Shown: positions 9,285 through 18,596, numbered from the stretch's first letter. The stretch is 64,000 bases of DNA from Sediminibacillus dalangtanensis (GCF_017792025.1 NZ_CP046956.1:3410001-3474000); one strand, 5' to 3'. Notes: generated from the sequence alone by a model not told the origin. Made by a program: numbers and translations.

Positions 9285-9546
9285 TTCGTTATCCCCCCAA
9301 AGATACTAAAAATGGTTTGCCTTACAAACAATGCAATAAGGCTTTAGAATATGCATATTATCTCCTGTCTTTTGGAGGGATATGTTCTTGAGAATTGATT
9401 AAGTATTGGTCTAATTTTTTATTGGTTCAAATTCGTGGAGAAAAGCATGAAAACTGTAAAAAAACATTATTGAACAACAAATACCCTTGAAATTTCAGGC
9501 CATGGGAATATAGTTCGACCTATTATGACAGCACTTTGTAAGTTAC

Positions 9547-9563
9547 ATTACAAAACTATTACA
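9547..9563 (+). promoter_or_regulatory. WalR-type box upstream of second LysM hydrolase
   Basis: ATTACA-AAACT-ATTACA on the top strand is TGTAAT-N5-TGTAAT in reverse, a perfect WalR box; an extra overlapping GTTACA is at 9542-9547. It ends 26 nt before a TATATT -10 (9590-9595), nearly the same geometry as at 7220-7236. The rest of the 344-nt gap 9285-9628 shows nothing else I recognise. Confidence 0.65.
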
Positions 9564-9628
9564 AAGCTATTAGACTGGCAAATTCATGCTATATTGGAAA
9601 AGTCATAAAACATCTGAGGAGTGAAGGA

Positions 9629-10438
9629 ATGAAGACTAAAAAGACCCTAATGTCTTTCGCAGCAACTGTCGCTATCGCATCTGCTTTTACAACAAACGTT
9701 GAAGCCGCCTCGTACACAGTGAAATCTGGAGATACCCTTTGGGGAATTTCGCAGAAATATGGCACATCCGTTTCCAACTTACAATCTATCAACAGCATTT
9801 CCGGCCATATCATTTATCCTGGCCAAGTAATTGAAACGGACTCTAATAAATCTACTACTACATCTTCCAACAATACAGCTAATTCTAGTTCGTCTACTAC
9901 ATATAAAGTGAAAGCTGGAGATACGTTATCACATATCGGTGTCCGATACGGTGTTTCTGTCAACAGCCTGAAGAAATGGAACAGTCTTTCTTCTGATTTG
10001 ATTTTTGTGGGACAAACCTTAAAAATTAACGGAACCTCCAGTTCTTCGCCGAATACACAAGTAAAATCGTCTACGGTAAGCAACGGTTCTGCTCTCGTTA
10101 ATGAAGCGAAGAAGCACGTCGGCACTCCATATGCATGGGGTGGAACGAGTCCGAGCGGATTTGACTGCAGCGGTTTTATCTATTATGTATTCAATAAAGC
10201 TGGTCAAAATGTTTCCCGTACCAATGCCGCTGGATACTACAATCAATCAACCAAGATCAGCAGCCCACAACCAGGAGACTTAGTTTTCTTCAAAAATACC
10301 TATAAATCTGGTATTTCTCACATGGGTATTTATGCAGGAAATAACCAATTCATACACGCCAGCTCAAGCGGTGTACAGCTTACAAGCCTAAGCAACTCCT
10401 ATTGGAAAGGTCACTTTGCAGGCTACGGCAGCTTATAA
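9629..10438 (+). CDS. secreted cell-wall DL-endopeptidase, 2x LysM + NlpC/P60
   Basis: 269-aa exported hydrolase. The signal peptide runs to about residue 26 (VEA-A). LysM domains are at about 27-71 (SYTVKSGDTLWGISQKYG) and 91-135 (TYKVKAGDTLSHIGVRYG), joined by a Ser/Thr/Asn-rich linker. The NlpC/P60 domain is at about 155-269, with catalytic Cys180 in GFDCSGF and His231 in ISHMGIY. Expected to cleave peptidoglycan stem peptides. The catalytic domain is clearly paralogous to that of the 7318-8400 gene, and the pair probably arose by duplication with loss or gain of one LysM. A GAGGAG box and a WalR box lie upstream. A strong terminator follows, so it is monocistronic. Confidence 0.92.
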   Translation: MKTKKTLMSFAATVAIASAFTTNVEAASYTVKSGDTLWGISQKYGTSVSNLQSINSISGHIIYPGQVIETDSNKSTTTSSNNTANSSSSTTYKVKAGDTLSHIGVRYGVSVNSLKKWNSLSSDLIFVGQTLKINGTSSSSPNTQVKSSTVSNGSALVNEAKKHVGTPYAWGGTSPSGFDCSGFIYYVFNKAGQNVSRTNAAGYYNQSTKISSPQPGDLVFFKNTYKSGISHMGIYAGNNQFIHASSSGVQLTSLSNSYWKGHFAGYGSL

Positions 10439-10465
10439 GGCACTATAAAGTTTTGAAGAATACAG

Positions 10466-10502
10466 GACAGATCGAGAGGGCATTCTCGGTCTGTCTTTTT
10501 TA
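10466..10502 (+). terminator. Rho-independent terminator after LysM hydrolase
   Basis: GACAGATCGAGA pairs with TCTCGGTCTGTC (one wobble) around a short loop, followed directly by a run of T. Confidence 0.88.
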
Positions 10503-10652
10503 TTTAAACCCAATTGCGGGCTGCTGCAAACTCAGTTGTACTACAGGGACAGATCTCTAGGGATAGAGTTGGAATTACTGGTTATATACCCGCTGTTTGG
10601 ATAGTTAAACCACTTTTTTAAATTTTTTTCGTGGGTTGGAGGGACAGGGTAA

Positions 10653-10713
10653 AGGGACAGTCCCTCAGCTTGGTGGCGCTGCGTCATGGTAGAGTGTTGG
10701 GGGACTGTCCCTT
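10653..10713. repeat. GGGACTGTCCC-type inverted-repeat element
   Basis: AGGGACAGTCCC at the left and GGGGGACTGTCCC at the right end bound about 35 nt that include GCTGCGTCATGGTAGAGTGT. The same ends recur at 28553, 28719, 30683, 31469 and 59870 in this window, always between genes. Nothing else is seen in the 10503-10780 gap. Confidence 0.75.
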
Positions 10714-10780
10714 CCGGTTAAATCGAAAATGCATGTTAACAATGATTATTGGAATGATAAGCGTACAGGAGGTGTAAGGG

Positions 10781-10936
10781 ATGGCTCAAGATGTGTTATG
10801 CGAAGTGAAAAACTGTAAGTATTGGGCGCACGGCAATAAGTGTGCAGCAGATGCGATCTATGTTGTCAGTCATACTGGCAAGGAAGCGTCAGACCAAGAA
10901 GAAACAGACTGCCAAACATTCGAGCCAAAGCACTAA
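10781..10936 (+). CDS. small Cys-rich DUF1540 protein
   Basis: 51-residue protein. Four cysteines are spaced as in the DUF1540 family: C7, C12, C21 and C44, in the contexts LCEVKNCKYW, NKCAADAI and TDCQTFEP. The pattern suggests binding of a metal ion, but the family's function is unknown to me. The start is well supported by AGGAGGTG at 10767-10774, 6 nt before the ATG. A strong terminator follows 14 nt after the stop, so this is a real single-gene unit despite its size. Confidence 0.85.
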   Translation: MAQDVLCEVKNCKYWAHGNKCAADAIYVVSHTGKEASDQEETDCQTFEPKH

Positions 10937-10949
10937 GCATCTTCTTGTA

Positions 10950-10980
10950 AGGGGCCTGTCGAGGGACAGGCCCTGGTTTT
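10950..10980 (+). terminator. terminator after DUF1540 gene
   Basis: GGGCCTGTC-GAGG-GACAGGCCC, a perfect 9-bp stem with a 4-nt loop, followed by TGGTTTT. Confidence 0.85.
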
Positions 10981-11015
10981 AGTCTTCCAGTGGGGGGTGC
11001 TCAGATTGGGCATAT

Positions 11016-11078
11016 GATCTTCTTTGACCGGAATTTGATCTTCTTTCCAAAAGTTTTGATCTTCTTGTGCCCGAAATT
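11016..11078. repeat. three 21-bp tandem repeats (GATCTTCTT family), small array
   Basis: Units start at 11016, 11037 and 11058, each 21 nt and each opening GATCTTCTT; a decayed fourth starts GATTACCCAC at 11079. The same 21-nt family forms the larger array at 21836-22104. No protein is supported here. Confidence 0.8.
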
Positions 11079-11144
11079 GATTACCCACCGCTCTTAAACC
11101 AATTCCACGGTAAATGGCGGGCCTAATCATGTTCCATAAATAAA

Positions 11145-11168
11145 CCCGTCTAACCAAAGTAAGACGGG
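11145..11168 (-). terminator. terminator of the ABC transporter operon
   Basis: On the minus strand CCCGTCT-N10-AGACGGG is followed by TTTATTT, 82 nt beyond the last permease gene's stop. Confidence 0.75.
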
Positions 11169-11249
11169 AGACTGTGATATTATCAAACTTTCCTGTTCTT
11201 CATAATATATGAACCAAATCATTCGGAGTTTGTGCTCAAGAGATTGCTT

Positions 11250-12152
11250 TTATTTTCCCAACCGCTTCTGGGTAAAAGAAGAAACCCACAAGCTAAGAAA
11301 GGAAAAGAATAGCAGCGGAATCATCAACGTCAAGGCCAACGAATTAAGCATGGCCGGCGGCTGTGACCCGGATCCTTGTAACACGCTGAAGACCATTACG
11401 TTCAATGTTTGTGTTTTCGGACCTGAAATTAACAGGATAATGGTAAAGGTATTAAACATCCGGATAAAAATGTTGATAGCCGATGCTGTTATCCCGGGGA
11501 TGATTTGTGGGATGATCACCCGTTGAAACAGTTTGAACTTGGATGCTCCTAAAGACTGGGCTGCATATTCCAGCCTCGGATCGAGCGATTCTACATATGG
11601 AAGCAGGATGAACACCGAAAAAGGTATCCCCACAATCAAATTAACAATGATTAAACCAGTCATTGTTTCCGCTAAACCGATTGAATAGAAAATGGATGCT
11701 ACCGGTATGGCATAAAGGAGATCCGGCAACGTAAACGGCATTTGGAAGAAGCCGAGAAGCGCCTGTTTGAATGGAAAATCCCTTCTCGCTAAAATATATA
11801 CCGTCGGTAAACTTAATACCAAAGAAATAACAGTAGCTGTAAGGACGATTTCCATGGTGATTTTAAAATACTCCCCAACTTCGTATGCCTGCCAGGCATT
11901 GACAAACCATTCCATTGTATAACCTTCAGGCAAAATGGTTCCGTACCACTCTTCCCCAAAAGCGCTTAAAATGACGGCCAGTGTCATGCCGAGAACGACG
12001 GTGAGAAAGATAAGAATTAACACCCAGGACGTCGTTTTATAGCCACCTTGCAGGAATTTCCCTTTTTTACTGTTCTTCAAAGGCTGCCGGTTTTTTTCAT
12101 TTATAACGGGAGTTGGTGCTTCCTCCTCGATAATCGGTTTTTCCGCTCTCAT
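11250..12152 (-). CDS. ABC transporter permease (PotC-like)
   Basis: 300-aa inner-membrane permease with six predicted membrane segments. A cytoplasmic Glu/Pro/Lys-rich N-terminal extension of about 35 residues precedes the first segment (WVLILIFLTVVLGMTLAVIL). The coupling loop EYAAQSLGASKFKLFQRVIIP carries the EAA-type motif that contacts the ATPase. The start ATG has a GAGGTGATGGAG box. It is the last gene of the four-gene operon SBP-ATPase-permease-permease, 18 nt after its partner permease. It would form the channel with the 12171-13034 product. The family (PotB/PotC, Fe3+ and phosphonate-type importers) does not reveal the substrate. Confidence 0.88.
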   Translation of the reverse strand: MRAEKPIIEEEAPTPVINEKNRQPLKNSKKGKFLQGGYKTTSWVLILIFLTVVLGMTLAVILSAFGEEWYGTILPEGYTMEWFVNAWQAYEVGEYFKITMEIVLTATVISLVLSLPTVYILARRDFPFKQALLGFFQMPFTLPDLLYAIPVASIFYSIGLAETMTGLIIVNLIVGIPFSVFILLPYVESLDPRLEYAAQSLGASKFKLFQRVIIPQIIPGITASAINIFIRMFNTFTIILLISGPKTQTLNVMVFSVLQGSGSQPPAMLNSLALTLMIPLLFFSFLSLWVSSFTQKRLGK

Positions 12153-12170
12153 TCTCCATCACCTCTTTCG

Positions 12171-13034
12171 TTACTTAAATGTACTTGCAGAACCGACGAA
12201 TCCTCGTTTTCTGATGGCGAAAACAATTCCTAGTACCAATAACTGAGTAATCCCCATGACGATCGCTACAGTATTTGCCATATTGTAATTAAAATTCCGC
12301 ATTGCCTCTTCAAACGCCACTACCACAAACGTCCGGGTTTCGGAAGCAGGATTACCGACAATGACTGCGGTGGAGTAAACCCCGATTTGCATAATAAGAT
12401 TCAGGGCAAAAACCGTTAATACGTTTGAGCGGATCAATGGCCAAAATACCCGTTTAAACGTGACCCAATGACTGGCTCCTAGCGTTCTTGCCGCCTTTTC
12501 CAAATTAGGATCGATTGAATCCATCATGCCGACGAGATTAGAGGCAATAAAAGCTACACCGAGAATGATCAGGGCAATAAAGGCTCCCCAATAGTTGTAA
12601 ACCAGTGTAAAAGGTTCGTCTAACAACCCCATGTTCATCATGGTGGTATTGAACCATCCGGTCGGTTTGAAAAAGGCGATGACAGCCATGTCAATAATGA
12701 TCGAGCCAAGGGTCAAGGGAAATATCGTTAACCCGGCGATCAATCCGCCACCTCTCATTTTGCCTCTGATAAAATAAGTGATGCCAAAGGCGATAAACAG
12801 CTCAATGATTGCTGCCGGGACAACTAAGTATAACGTTCGCCAAATCGTGTCGTAGTATTTTGCGTTGGTGAAGAACTCGACATAGTTGCTTATGGTCAAC
12901 GCTGTCGCTCCAGGTTCTTGAAAAGTCATGATGAATCCCCTCACCAGTGGATACACAAATAACAATAAAAGAGGAAGCAATGATGGAAGAAGGAGAAGAT
13001 AATCTCTTTTCTTTGTAAAAACCTCTTGATTCAT
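12171..13034 (-). CDS. ABC transporter permease (PotB-like)
   Basis: 287-aa permease with six hydrophobic segments, the first being YLLLLPSLLPLLLLFVYPLV. The EAA-type loop reads LEKAARTLGASHWVTFKRVFWP. A GTG at 13043 is in frame, but the ATG at 13032-13034 is better: AAGGAG lies 8 nt upstream, and the start then falls just after the upstream stop (TGA at 13040-13042). It pairs with the 11250-12152 permease as a heterodimeric channel. Confidence 0.88.
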   Translation of the reverse strand: MNQEVFTKKRDYLLLLPSLLPLLLLFVYPLVRGFIMTFQEPGATALTISNYVEFFTNAKYYDTIWRTLYLVVPAAIIELFIAFGITYFIRGKMRGGGLIAGLTIFPLTLGSIIIDMAVIAFFKPTGWFNTTMMNMGLLDEPFTLVYNYWGAFIALIILGVAFIASNLVGMMDSIDPNLEKAARTLGASHWVTFKRVFWPLIRSNVLTVFALNLIMQIGVYSTAVIVGNPASETRTFVVVAFEEAMRNFNYNMANTVAIVMGITQLLVLGIVFAIRKRGFVGSASTFK

Positions 13035-13039
13035 GTCCT

Positions 13040-14152
13040 TCACTCCTTGTCGATGATTAATAGTTTGTCCGGATCCAAATAAAGTCTGACTTCTTCACCT
13101 AAGGCATAAGGGTTCAAGCCTAGCACGTTGATTTTGAACGTCCGGCCGCCCTCCGTTTCTACCTCATATCCTGTAGCGCTGCCAATATAGTCACTGACTG
13201 TTATGTGTCCTTGAAGTGTATTCATTCCAATCTTTGAATCCGTAATGATATCAATCATCTCCGGCTTAATTGTCAGGATGACATCATCGCCAACCTGGTG
13301 CTTTTCATCCTTTTTGACAGTCAGTCGGACAGCATCCTTATCGGCTTCAAATATAAAGTGACCGTCTTGTTCATCCACAAGCGTTCCTTCAAGAAAGTTA
13401 CCATATCCGATAAAATTCGCCACAAAATAATTTTTCGGCCTTCCGAAAATGTCTTTTGGTGTTCCGATTTGTTGGATGACCCCATTGGACATAACAGTCA
13501 CTTTGGTCGAGAGCGACAAGGCTTCTTCCTGATCATGCGTGACATATATCGTAGTGATTCCCAATTCATTGTGCAGCTTTTTCAATTGGGTCCTCATCTC
13601 TTTGCGCAATTTCGCATCCAGGTTACTTAATGGCTCATCGAGTAACAGCACACGCGGACGAATCACAATGGCACGGGCCAAGGCTACTCTCTGCTGCTGT
13701 CCGCCACTCAAATCCTTGATAAACCGGTCTCCAAGACCGTTTAATTGAACCATCTCGATCGCTTCATTTACTCTTTTTTTCTTATCCGCCTTTTTAATTT
13801 TTCTCATATCCAAGCCAAAAGCGATATTTTGTGCAACGGTCATATGAGGAAACAACGCATAATTTTGGAAAACCATGCCGATATCACGGCGGCTCATATC
13901 GATTTGATTGATCGGTTGACCGTTAAAAATGATGTCTCCGGAAGTTGGCTGCAATATTCCCAAAATCATGGATAGAATCGTTGTTTTTCCACAACCACTC
14001 GGACCAAGCAATGTCATAAACTCTCCGCTTTCAATCGTCAGACTGGCATCTTGAACAGCAGTCGTAGAACCGAACTGCTTCGTCAAATGGTTGATTTCAA
14101 CTTTTGTGGATTCTGCTGTGACGTTTTTGCTCTGTAGTGCTTGTGCCACCAT
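13040..14152 (-). CDS. ABC transporter ATP-binding protein (PotA/FbpC-like)
   Basis: Cytoplasmic ATPase of about 370 aa that powers the importer. Walker A GPSGCGKTT, Q-loop MVFQNYALFPHMT, signature LSGGQQQRVALARA, Walker B VLLLDEPLSNLD and the switch His in YVTHDQEEA are all intact. The C-terminal ~110 residues form the TOBE-type regulatory extension seen in PotA, MalK and UgpC. A transporter-specific ATPase of this type argues against the carbohydrate CUT1 systems of Bacillus that borrow MsmX. Start ATG at 14150-14152 has AAGGAG at 5-nt spacing; a GTG at 14158 is less well placed. Confidence 0.9.
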   Translation of the reverse strand: MVAQALQSKNVTAESTKVEINHLTKQFGSTTAVQDASLTIESGEFMTLLGPSGCGKTTILSMILGILQPTSGDIIFNGQPINQIDMSRRDIGMVFQNYALFPHMTVAQNIAFGLDMRKIKKADKKKRVNEAIEMVQLNGLGDRFIKDLSGGQQQRVALARAIVIRPRVLLLDEPLSNLDAKLRKEMRTQLKKLHNELGITTIYVTHDQEEALSLSTKVTVMSNGVIQQIGTPKDIFGRPKNYFVANFIGYGNFLEGTLVDEQDGHFIFEADKDAVRLTVKKDEKHQVGDDVILTIKPEMIDIITDSKIGMNTLQGHITVSDYIGSATGYEVETEGGRTFKINVLGLNPYALGEEVRLYLDPDKLLIIDKE

Positions 14153-14166
14153 CTTCACTCCTTTAT

Positions 14167-14194
14167 TTCCCCGCCTTAGTGAACAGGCGGGGAA
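14167..14194 (-). terminator. stable hairpin between SBP and ATPase genes
   Basis: TTCCCCGCCT-N8-AGGCGGGGAA, a perfect 10-bp stem without a T-run on the minus strand. In binding-protein operons such a stem usually stabilises the upstream mRNA or partly terminates, so that the binding protein is made in excess over the channel. Confidence 0.7.
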
Positions 14195-14215
14195 TTATTT
14201 TGCTTTATACTACGT

Positions 14216-15382
14216 TTAATCGGCTTGGATTTTTTGCTCCCACAAATTGTAGCTTTCATTCGTTGCCTCCAAATTCGGGAAGAGTACCCAGTTATCCTCT
14301 GGTACGTAAATGGTATCGCCGTCCTTGAATTCCGGCATGACACCCTCGAGGTACTTGTCGTAAGTATCTACGTACTCAGACTCCAAATACTCCGGAGAGG
14401 CTTCGCCATTTGCCGGTATGAAGCCAACCGCATAACCTTGGGATTGTATCTCTTTCGACGTGGCAAACTCTAGGAAATCCAGAGCAGCTTGTTTCCGCTC
14501 TTCCGGTAAATCTTTCAGCATGACATAGAAATGAGAGTCAATAATTTGCTTCGTGTCTTCCAACGTAACTGTGCCAATATTAGGTGGAACCGTGCCGGTA
14601 GCCTTCAGGTTGGCGAACCAGAATGGTGTATGAGGGATGATGTCCACTCCTCCCTCATAAAGCATATCGAAGCTGTCTGACGTCTTGGTTGGGTAATTAT
14701 CAATCGTTTTGCCTATATCCTCTAAGTACGTCCACGTTTTATCGAGGGACTCAGGATCATTAAAGTCTTCTCCCAATGATTGAGCCAAGCCGAAGAAAAA
14801 GCCTCGTGCAGGACCGCTTGAAGGTACAGCTGGATACGTAAACTTACCTGGGTTTTCGGCAATCCAATCTTTCAGTTCTGCATAGCTGGTTGGCGGGTTA
14901 TCTACTTTGTCTTTGTTGTAAGCAAGAATCGGCCCTCCTGATCCAGTCGTAACAGGGGCACCATACCCATCGAACTTTTCTTTATAAGCGCTTCCAATTT
15001 CGTTCCATTGGTCAGCATGGACCTCTTCACTGTAGTCCGGCAGCAATTGCTCCCATAAGCCGTCCCTGATTCCCAACGGCAATCCATCTAAACCCGTGAT
15101 GACCACATCGATCGTTCCGTTATCCCCTTGCGTTTTTATCTTGTTAATTACCTCTTGCGGGGTACCCCGCCCATATTCAACGTTGTATTTGTCGCCATAC
15201 TCCTCTTCGAACATCGGAATCACGATATCATTATAATATTCGTCACCGCCGGCAACTGAATAGATTGTTAGTGTTGTCTTTCCTCCAGAACCACCGCTAC
15301 CCTCTGCGCCACCACCGCATGCCGAGAGCAACAGCCCAATTACAAACAATGTCGTGATCAAAAACAGTTTTTGTTTTTTCAA
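14216..15382 (-). CDS. ABC transporter substrate-binding lipoprotein
   Basis: 388-aa exported lipoprotein. The signal peptide ends in the lipobox LSAC (Cys22 lipidated), followed by a Gly/Ser linker, then the family-1 solute-binding fold (TLTIYSVAGGDEYYNDIVIPMF ... TIDVVITGLDGL ... ILAYNKDKV). It captures the ligand outside the membrane for the permease/ATPase complex encoded downstream. The ligand is not evident. The fold group includes polyamine, iron and phosphonate binders. The gene neighbours (alpha-glucuronidase, GntR regulator, GH30 xylanase) and the operator and cre sites upstream suggest a uronic acid or aldouronate. It is the first gene of its operon. Confidence 0.88.
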   Translation of the reverse strand: MKKQKLFLITTLFVIGLLLSACGGGAEGSGGSGGKTTLTIYSVAGGDEYYNDIVIPMFEEEYGDKYNVEYGRGTPQEVINKIKTQGDNGTIDVVITGLDGLPLGIRDGLWEQLLPDYSEEVHADQWNEIGSAYKEKFDGYGAPVTTGSGGPILAYNKDKVDNPPTSYAELKDWIAENPGKFTYPAVPSSGPARGFFFGLAQSLGEDFNDPESLDKTWTYLEDIGKTIDNYPTKTSDSFDMLYEGGVDIIPHTPFWFANLKATGTVPPNIGTVTLEDTKQIIDSHFYVMLKDLPEERKQAALDFLEFATSKEIQSQGYAVGFIPANGEASPEYLESEYVDTYDKYLEGVMPEFKDGDTIYVPEDNWVLFPNLEATNESYNLWEQKIQAD

Positions 15383-15491
15383 TTCATTTCCCTCCCCAAA
15401 GATTTAGAAATATATCAAAGCACCAATAGACTCTGCTGGATTGATTCTCAGTGAATATTGCCGAAAATCACCTCCTTCATGAACCGCCATC

Positions 15492-15505
15492 TGTAAGCGG
15501 TTGCA
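15492..15505. promoter_or_regulatory. catabolite-responsive element (cre)
   Basis: TGTAAGCGGTTGCA matches the CcpA consensus TGWAANCGNTNWCA at all but one position (G instead of W). It lies about 110 nt before the binding-protein gene, so the transporter operon is probably repressed when a preferred sugar is present. Confidence 0.7.
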
Positions 15506-15569
15506 CAAATATCAAAAAATATAGGTTTATTTTCTACTGTGACTAGTAGTGCTTCTATTGGTTTGTAGC

Positions 15570-15634
15570 CATACTAATATGTCAGTTTTAAAAAGTATTT
15601 CTATCTAAAGAGACATTTTAATCATACTAGTATG
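15570..15634. promoter_or_regulatory. two palindromic operators, likely for the adjacent GntR regulator
   Basis: CATACTAGTATG (15623-15634) is a perfect 12-bp palindrome, and CATACTAATATG (15570-15581) differs in one base. Both are followed by TCAG. They lie between the transporter operon and the alpha-glucuronidase gene. A third copy, TGTACTAGTATG, precedes the GntR gene (18585-18596). The rest of the 395-nt gap shows only the cre site. Confidence 0.7.
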
Positions 15635-15777
15635 TCAGTAACTATATTTATTGTACCTGCTATCATTACTAATGGCAATATTCTTACAATTATTTTTAGC
15701 TTTTAGTGCTTTATGGCTATTTCGCTCTGTTTAACAGACCTCTGCCCTTATCACCACTAGAAGCAGAGACCGACGCT

Positions 15778-17832
15778 TCATGGATGAATGGTCCTGTTTT
15801 GTTGGTCCGGAATTCCCGACTTTCTGTAAAAATAGGTGTTCACTTGATCGCGCCATTCTATGGCATTGTCCCGTTGCTTTTTTAACCGCTGTTTGACATT
15901 TTCAAAAACGGCGTTATCCACCTTTCCCTCTATCCCGTTCCACTTGGCGATAAAGGTTTCTACCTCTTCCACCCCTTCAAAGTGGGTAGTGTAAATATGC
16001 TGAATGACCGTCTCTCCTGATTTCAATCGATGGGAATAAGGAACATGATGGAAAAATAATAAAAGTTCATCTGGACACAGCTCTAACGAATCATACACTT
16101 TTGCATTTGGCTCTTCATATTGCGAGCTATACCCCGTCCCTGTTTCCACTGTCCGGTCCACACCGATTCCATCACGGTCGGCAAAGTGATAAGTCCCCCA
16201 CTTTGAATACTCATAACCATCGACATTAGGTCCATAATGATGGTTTGGATTGACCATCCAGCCTATTCCCAATGGTGCCGTGTACTTTTCATAGACTTTC
16301 CATGAATGAAGCAAAATGTATTCGACTGCATCAACCACATCCGGATCATAGCCAAAGGTTAGATGAATCCAATCCTTAGTTATTTCTTCTGTTGTCCGTT
16401 CAGGATTCCATATTAATCGCCCATATCCATAAAGGTTCGCTTGAGCGAGGGTATGTCCGGTCCAGTTCCCGTCATCTCCGATATTCGAGACAGCAGCAAT
16501 ACCACTATATTGATAACCATGAAGCGTGCCGTCTACAATCGACTTAATCGTCGAGCCTTCTCCTTTGGTGTACGTATCAAAATCGAGCACCTCTTTCCAT
16601 TGAGGAATCAAGTAGCACACGTCGATTTGCTGACCGGTATATTCCTGCGCAATCTGAAACTCCAGCATCTGGTTGGTTTGTTTCATCGCTCCCAATAAAG
16701 GAGAAACGGGTTCACGCACTTGAAAATCCATCGGCCCGTTTTTGATTTGCAAGATAACATTCTCTAAGAATTTTCCATCCAACGGTTTAAAATGGTCATA
16801 CGCAGCTCTTGCTCTGTCTGTACTTCTATCCCGCCAATCCTGTAAATGATTATAAACAAAGCAGCGCCAAATCACTTTCCCCTCAAAAGGTTTTAAAGCC
16901 TTGGCCAGAACGTTTGCCCCCTCTACATGTCCCCGATCATAAGTGAAAGGACCAGGGCGCCCTTCTGAGTCTGCTTTGACGATAAAACCGCCAAAATCCG
17001 GAATATATTCATAGATTTCCGCTACTTTATCTTTCCACCATTTTTCCACTTCTGGACTGAGCGGATCAGCTGTGCCCAAACCGCCCAATTCCATCGGACT
17101 GGCAAAATTGATGCTTAAAAAAGAACGGATTCCATAAGCAGCAAAAATAGCTGACACCGCTTTCACTTTTGGCAAAAATGCCTTGGTGACCAGTTTCGTT
17201 TCTACGTCCCAAACATTTACATTGTTTATCGAAATCGCGTTAATACCCACTGAAGCTAATAATCTGGCATAATCTTTCACCCTTGTTAAATCTTCATTAA
17301 AATCGTTATCAACATAAAAAATAGATTGGCCAGCGTATCCTCGCTCGATCGAGCCATCCATGTTATCCCATTGATTGATCATCCTGAATTGATTTCTGGG
17401 TGACTCGACCACTTCCAGTGAATCGATAGGAACCTCTTTCTGCAAAAGTCTTAACAAATGAAATGCTGCATACAAGGCTCCCCTGTCGGTTTTCCCGATT
17501 AGGAGAACAGCTCGCTCTTCTTTTTCAAACACGGACTTTAACACATATCCTTCATCAGTGACGTCTCGAAACACCTCCGGAGAAATCCCATATTGCTTTA
17601 AGTCCATTTGCTCGTATGTACCTAAGATTATATGTCCCTCAGCGGAATTGTCGGGAACGAGGGTTACCCCAAGCATGGAGTGTATCCCCTTCTTCAATTC
17701 AGCTGCAGCAGATTCCAAAATCTGCGACTCCTCGTTTACTTCAATTGCTGTCAGCCATTTTTTGTATTCTTCTTTTTTCGTTCCTATCGGCCTATATTGG
17801 AGCCAAGCTTGATAGCTATCGGTATTTGACAT
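15778..17832 (-). CDS. aguA: alpha-glucuronidase, family GH67
   Basis: 684-aa enzyme that removes 4-O-methyl-glucuronic acid from the non-reducing end of short aldouronic acids. It has no signal peptide, so it acts inside the cell on imported fragments. GH67 hallmarks are [10 protein letters not shown] with the likely acid Glu290, [11 protein letters not shown] with Asp369, and Glu391 in [10 protein letters not shown]. Their spacing fits the catalytic triad of the family. The length is the usual one for GH67. An in-frame GTG lies upstream at 17850, but the ATG at 17830-17832 with GGGTG before it is preferred. It follows the GntR gene by 30 nt on the same strand, so the two are co-transcribed. 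I see no strong terminator downstream. Confidence 0.93.
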   Translation of the reverse strand: MSNTDSYQAWLQYRPIGTKKEEYKKWLTAIEVNEESQILESAAAELKKGIHSMLGVTLVPDNSAEGHIILGTYEQMDLKQYGISPEVFRDVTDEGYVLKSVFEKEERAVLLIGKTDRGALYAAFHLLRLLQKEVPIDSLEVVESPRNQFRMINQWDNMDGSIERGYAGQSIFYVDNDFNEDLTRVKDYARLLASVGINAISINNVNVWDVETKLVTKAFLPKVKAVSAIFAAYGIRSFLSINFASPMELGGLGTADPLSPEVEKWWKDKVAEIYEYIPDFGGFIVKADSEGRPGPFTYDRGHVEGANVLAKALKPFEGKVIWRCFVYNHLQDWRDRSTDRARAAYDHFKPLDGKFLENVILQIKNGPMDFQVREPVSPLLGAMKQTNQMLEFQIAQEYTGQQIDVCYLIPQWKEVLDFDTYTKGEGSTIKSIVDGTLHGYQYSGIAAVSNIGDDGNWTGHTLAQANLYGYGRLIWNPERTTEEITKDWIHLTFGYDPDVVDAVEYILLHSWKVYEKYTAPLGIGWMVNPNHHYGPNVDGYEYSKWGTYHFADRDGIGVDRTVETGTGYSSQYEEPNAKVYDSLELCPDELLLFFHHVPYSHRLKSGETVIQHIYTTHFEGVEEVETFIAKWNGIEGKVDNAVFENVKQRLKKQRDNAIEWRDQVNTYFYRKSGIPDQQNRTIHP

Positions 17833-17862
17833 ATCTTTCACACCCTTCACCCTTTCTATCGT

Positions 17863-18531
17863 TCAACTAAAATAATTGGAATAAGCAAGCTTTAACTCTT
17901 CTTTTTCGTAATTCACCAAATTGAGATGGTCAAGAATTAACTTCTCGGCCATGTCCGCTTCCCTTTGCTGAATGTAATCATAAATATCGCGATGCTGCGA
18001 GACGAGTACATCCCAGTCCAGGTCTGAAGCCAGCCTCAGGACGCGCAGTCTGTCGAAATGGCTGTTCATTTGCCTGATCATCGTCCATGTACGCAATTTA
18101 TTACACCCTTCGAAAAGCAGCCGGTGATATTGGTCATCCAATTCCAATAATCTGGAATAAGATCCTTTGTCTAAACACAATTCCTGCATAGCCAGATTCG
18201 ATTCCAACTGAAAAAGCTGCTCTTCTCCGAAATTTTGACATGCCTCCCGGACGATGGCTCTTTCAATATTCTCCCGTACAAATCTGCCCTCTTCCACAAG
18301 ATGTAAATCAATCTTTGAAACAATACTTCCGATTTGCGGAAAAATTCCCAGCAGGTTTTCCTGAGATAACTTTAAAAAAGCTTCCCTGACCGGTGTGCGG
18401 CTTACTTCCAAGTCTGCAGCTATCTCCTGCTCGGAGATTTTATGTCCTGGCTCCAGCTCTAATTCGATGATTCTTTTCTTTAACGTTTCATAGACAAAAC
18501 TTCTTGTGGAAAGGTTTTCCCGCGTGATCAT
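17863..18531 (-). CDS. GntR-family regulator, FadR/FCD subgroup (UxuR-like role)
   Basis: 222-aa DNA-binding repressor. The N-terminal winged helix includes KISEQEIAADLEVSRTPVREAFLKL, the typical GntR recognition helix. The C-terminal part (about 85-215) is the all-helical FCD ligand domain, with acidic and histidine residues for a metal-carboxylate ligand (LDDQYHRLLFEGC, SQHRDIYDYI). It probably senses a uronic acid or aldouronate and controls this island, since matching palindromes lie upstream of its own gene and before the transporter. The ATG at 18529-18531 is chosen; a TTG at 18564 would add 11 residues. Confidence 0.87.
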   Translation of the reverse strand: MITRENLSTRSFVYETLKKRIIELELEPGHKISEQEIAADLEVSRTPVREAFLKLSQENLLGIFPQIGSIVSKIDLHLVEEGRFVRENIERAIVREACQNFGEEQLFQLESNLAMQELCLDKGSYSRLLELDDQYHRLLFEGCNKLRTWTMIRQMNSHFDRLRVLRLASDLDWDVLVSQHRDIYDYIQQREADMAEKLILDHLNLVNYEKEELKLAYSNYFS

Positions 18532-18584
18532 TGATGAAATTTCCCTCACCCCTTTACGTAACAACCATCTTTTGATACTCTAAT

Positions 18585-18596
18585 TGTACTAGTATG
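18585..18596. promoter_or_regulatory. operator-like palindrome before the GntR gene
   Basis: TGTACTAGTATG shares the TACTAGTA core with the sites at 15570 and 15623. It lies in the divergent gap between the regulator and the GH30 gene, so it could serve autoregulation and xylanase control. Confidence 0.6.

Noticed and set aside
10933..11157. 74-codon minus-strand open frame over the small 21-bp array
   Set aside because: It stays open only because the 21-nt period is a multiple of three; it has no ribosome site, overlaps the DUF1540 terminator, and has no domain.
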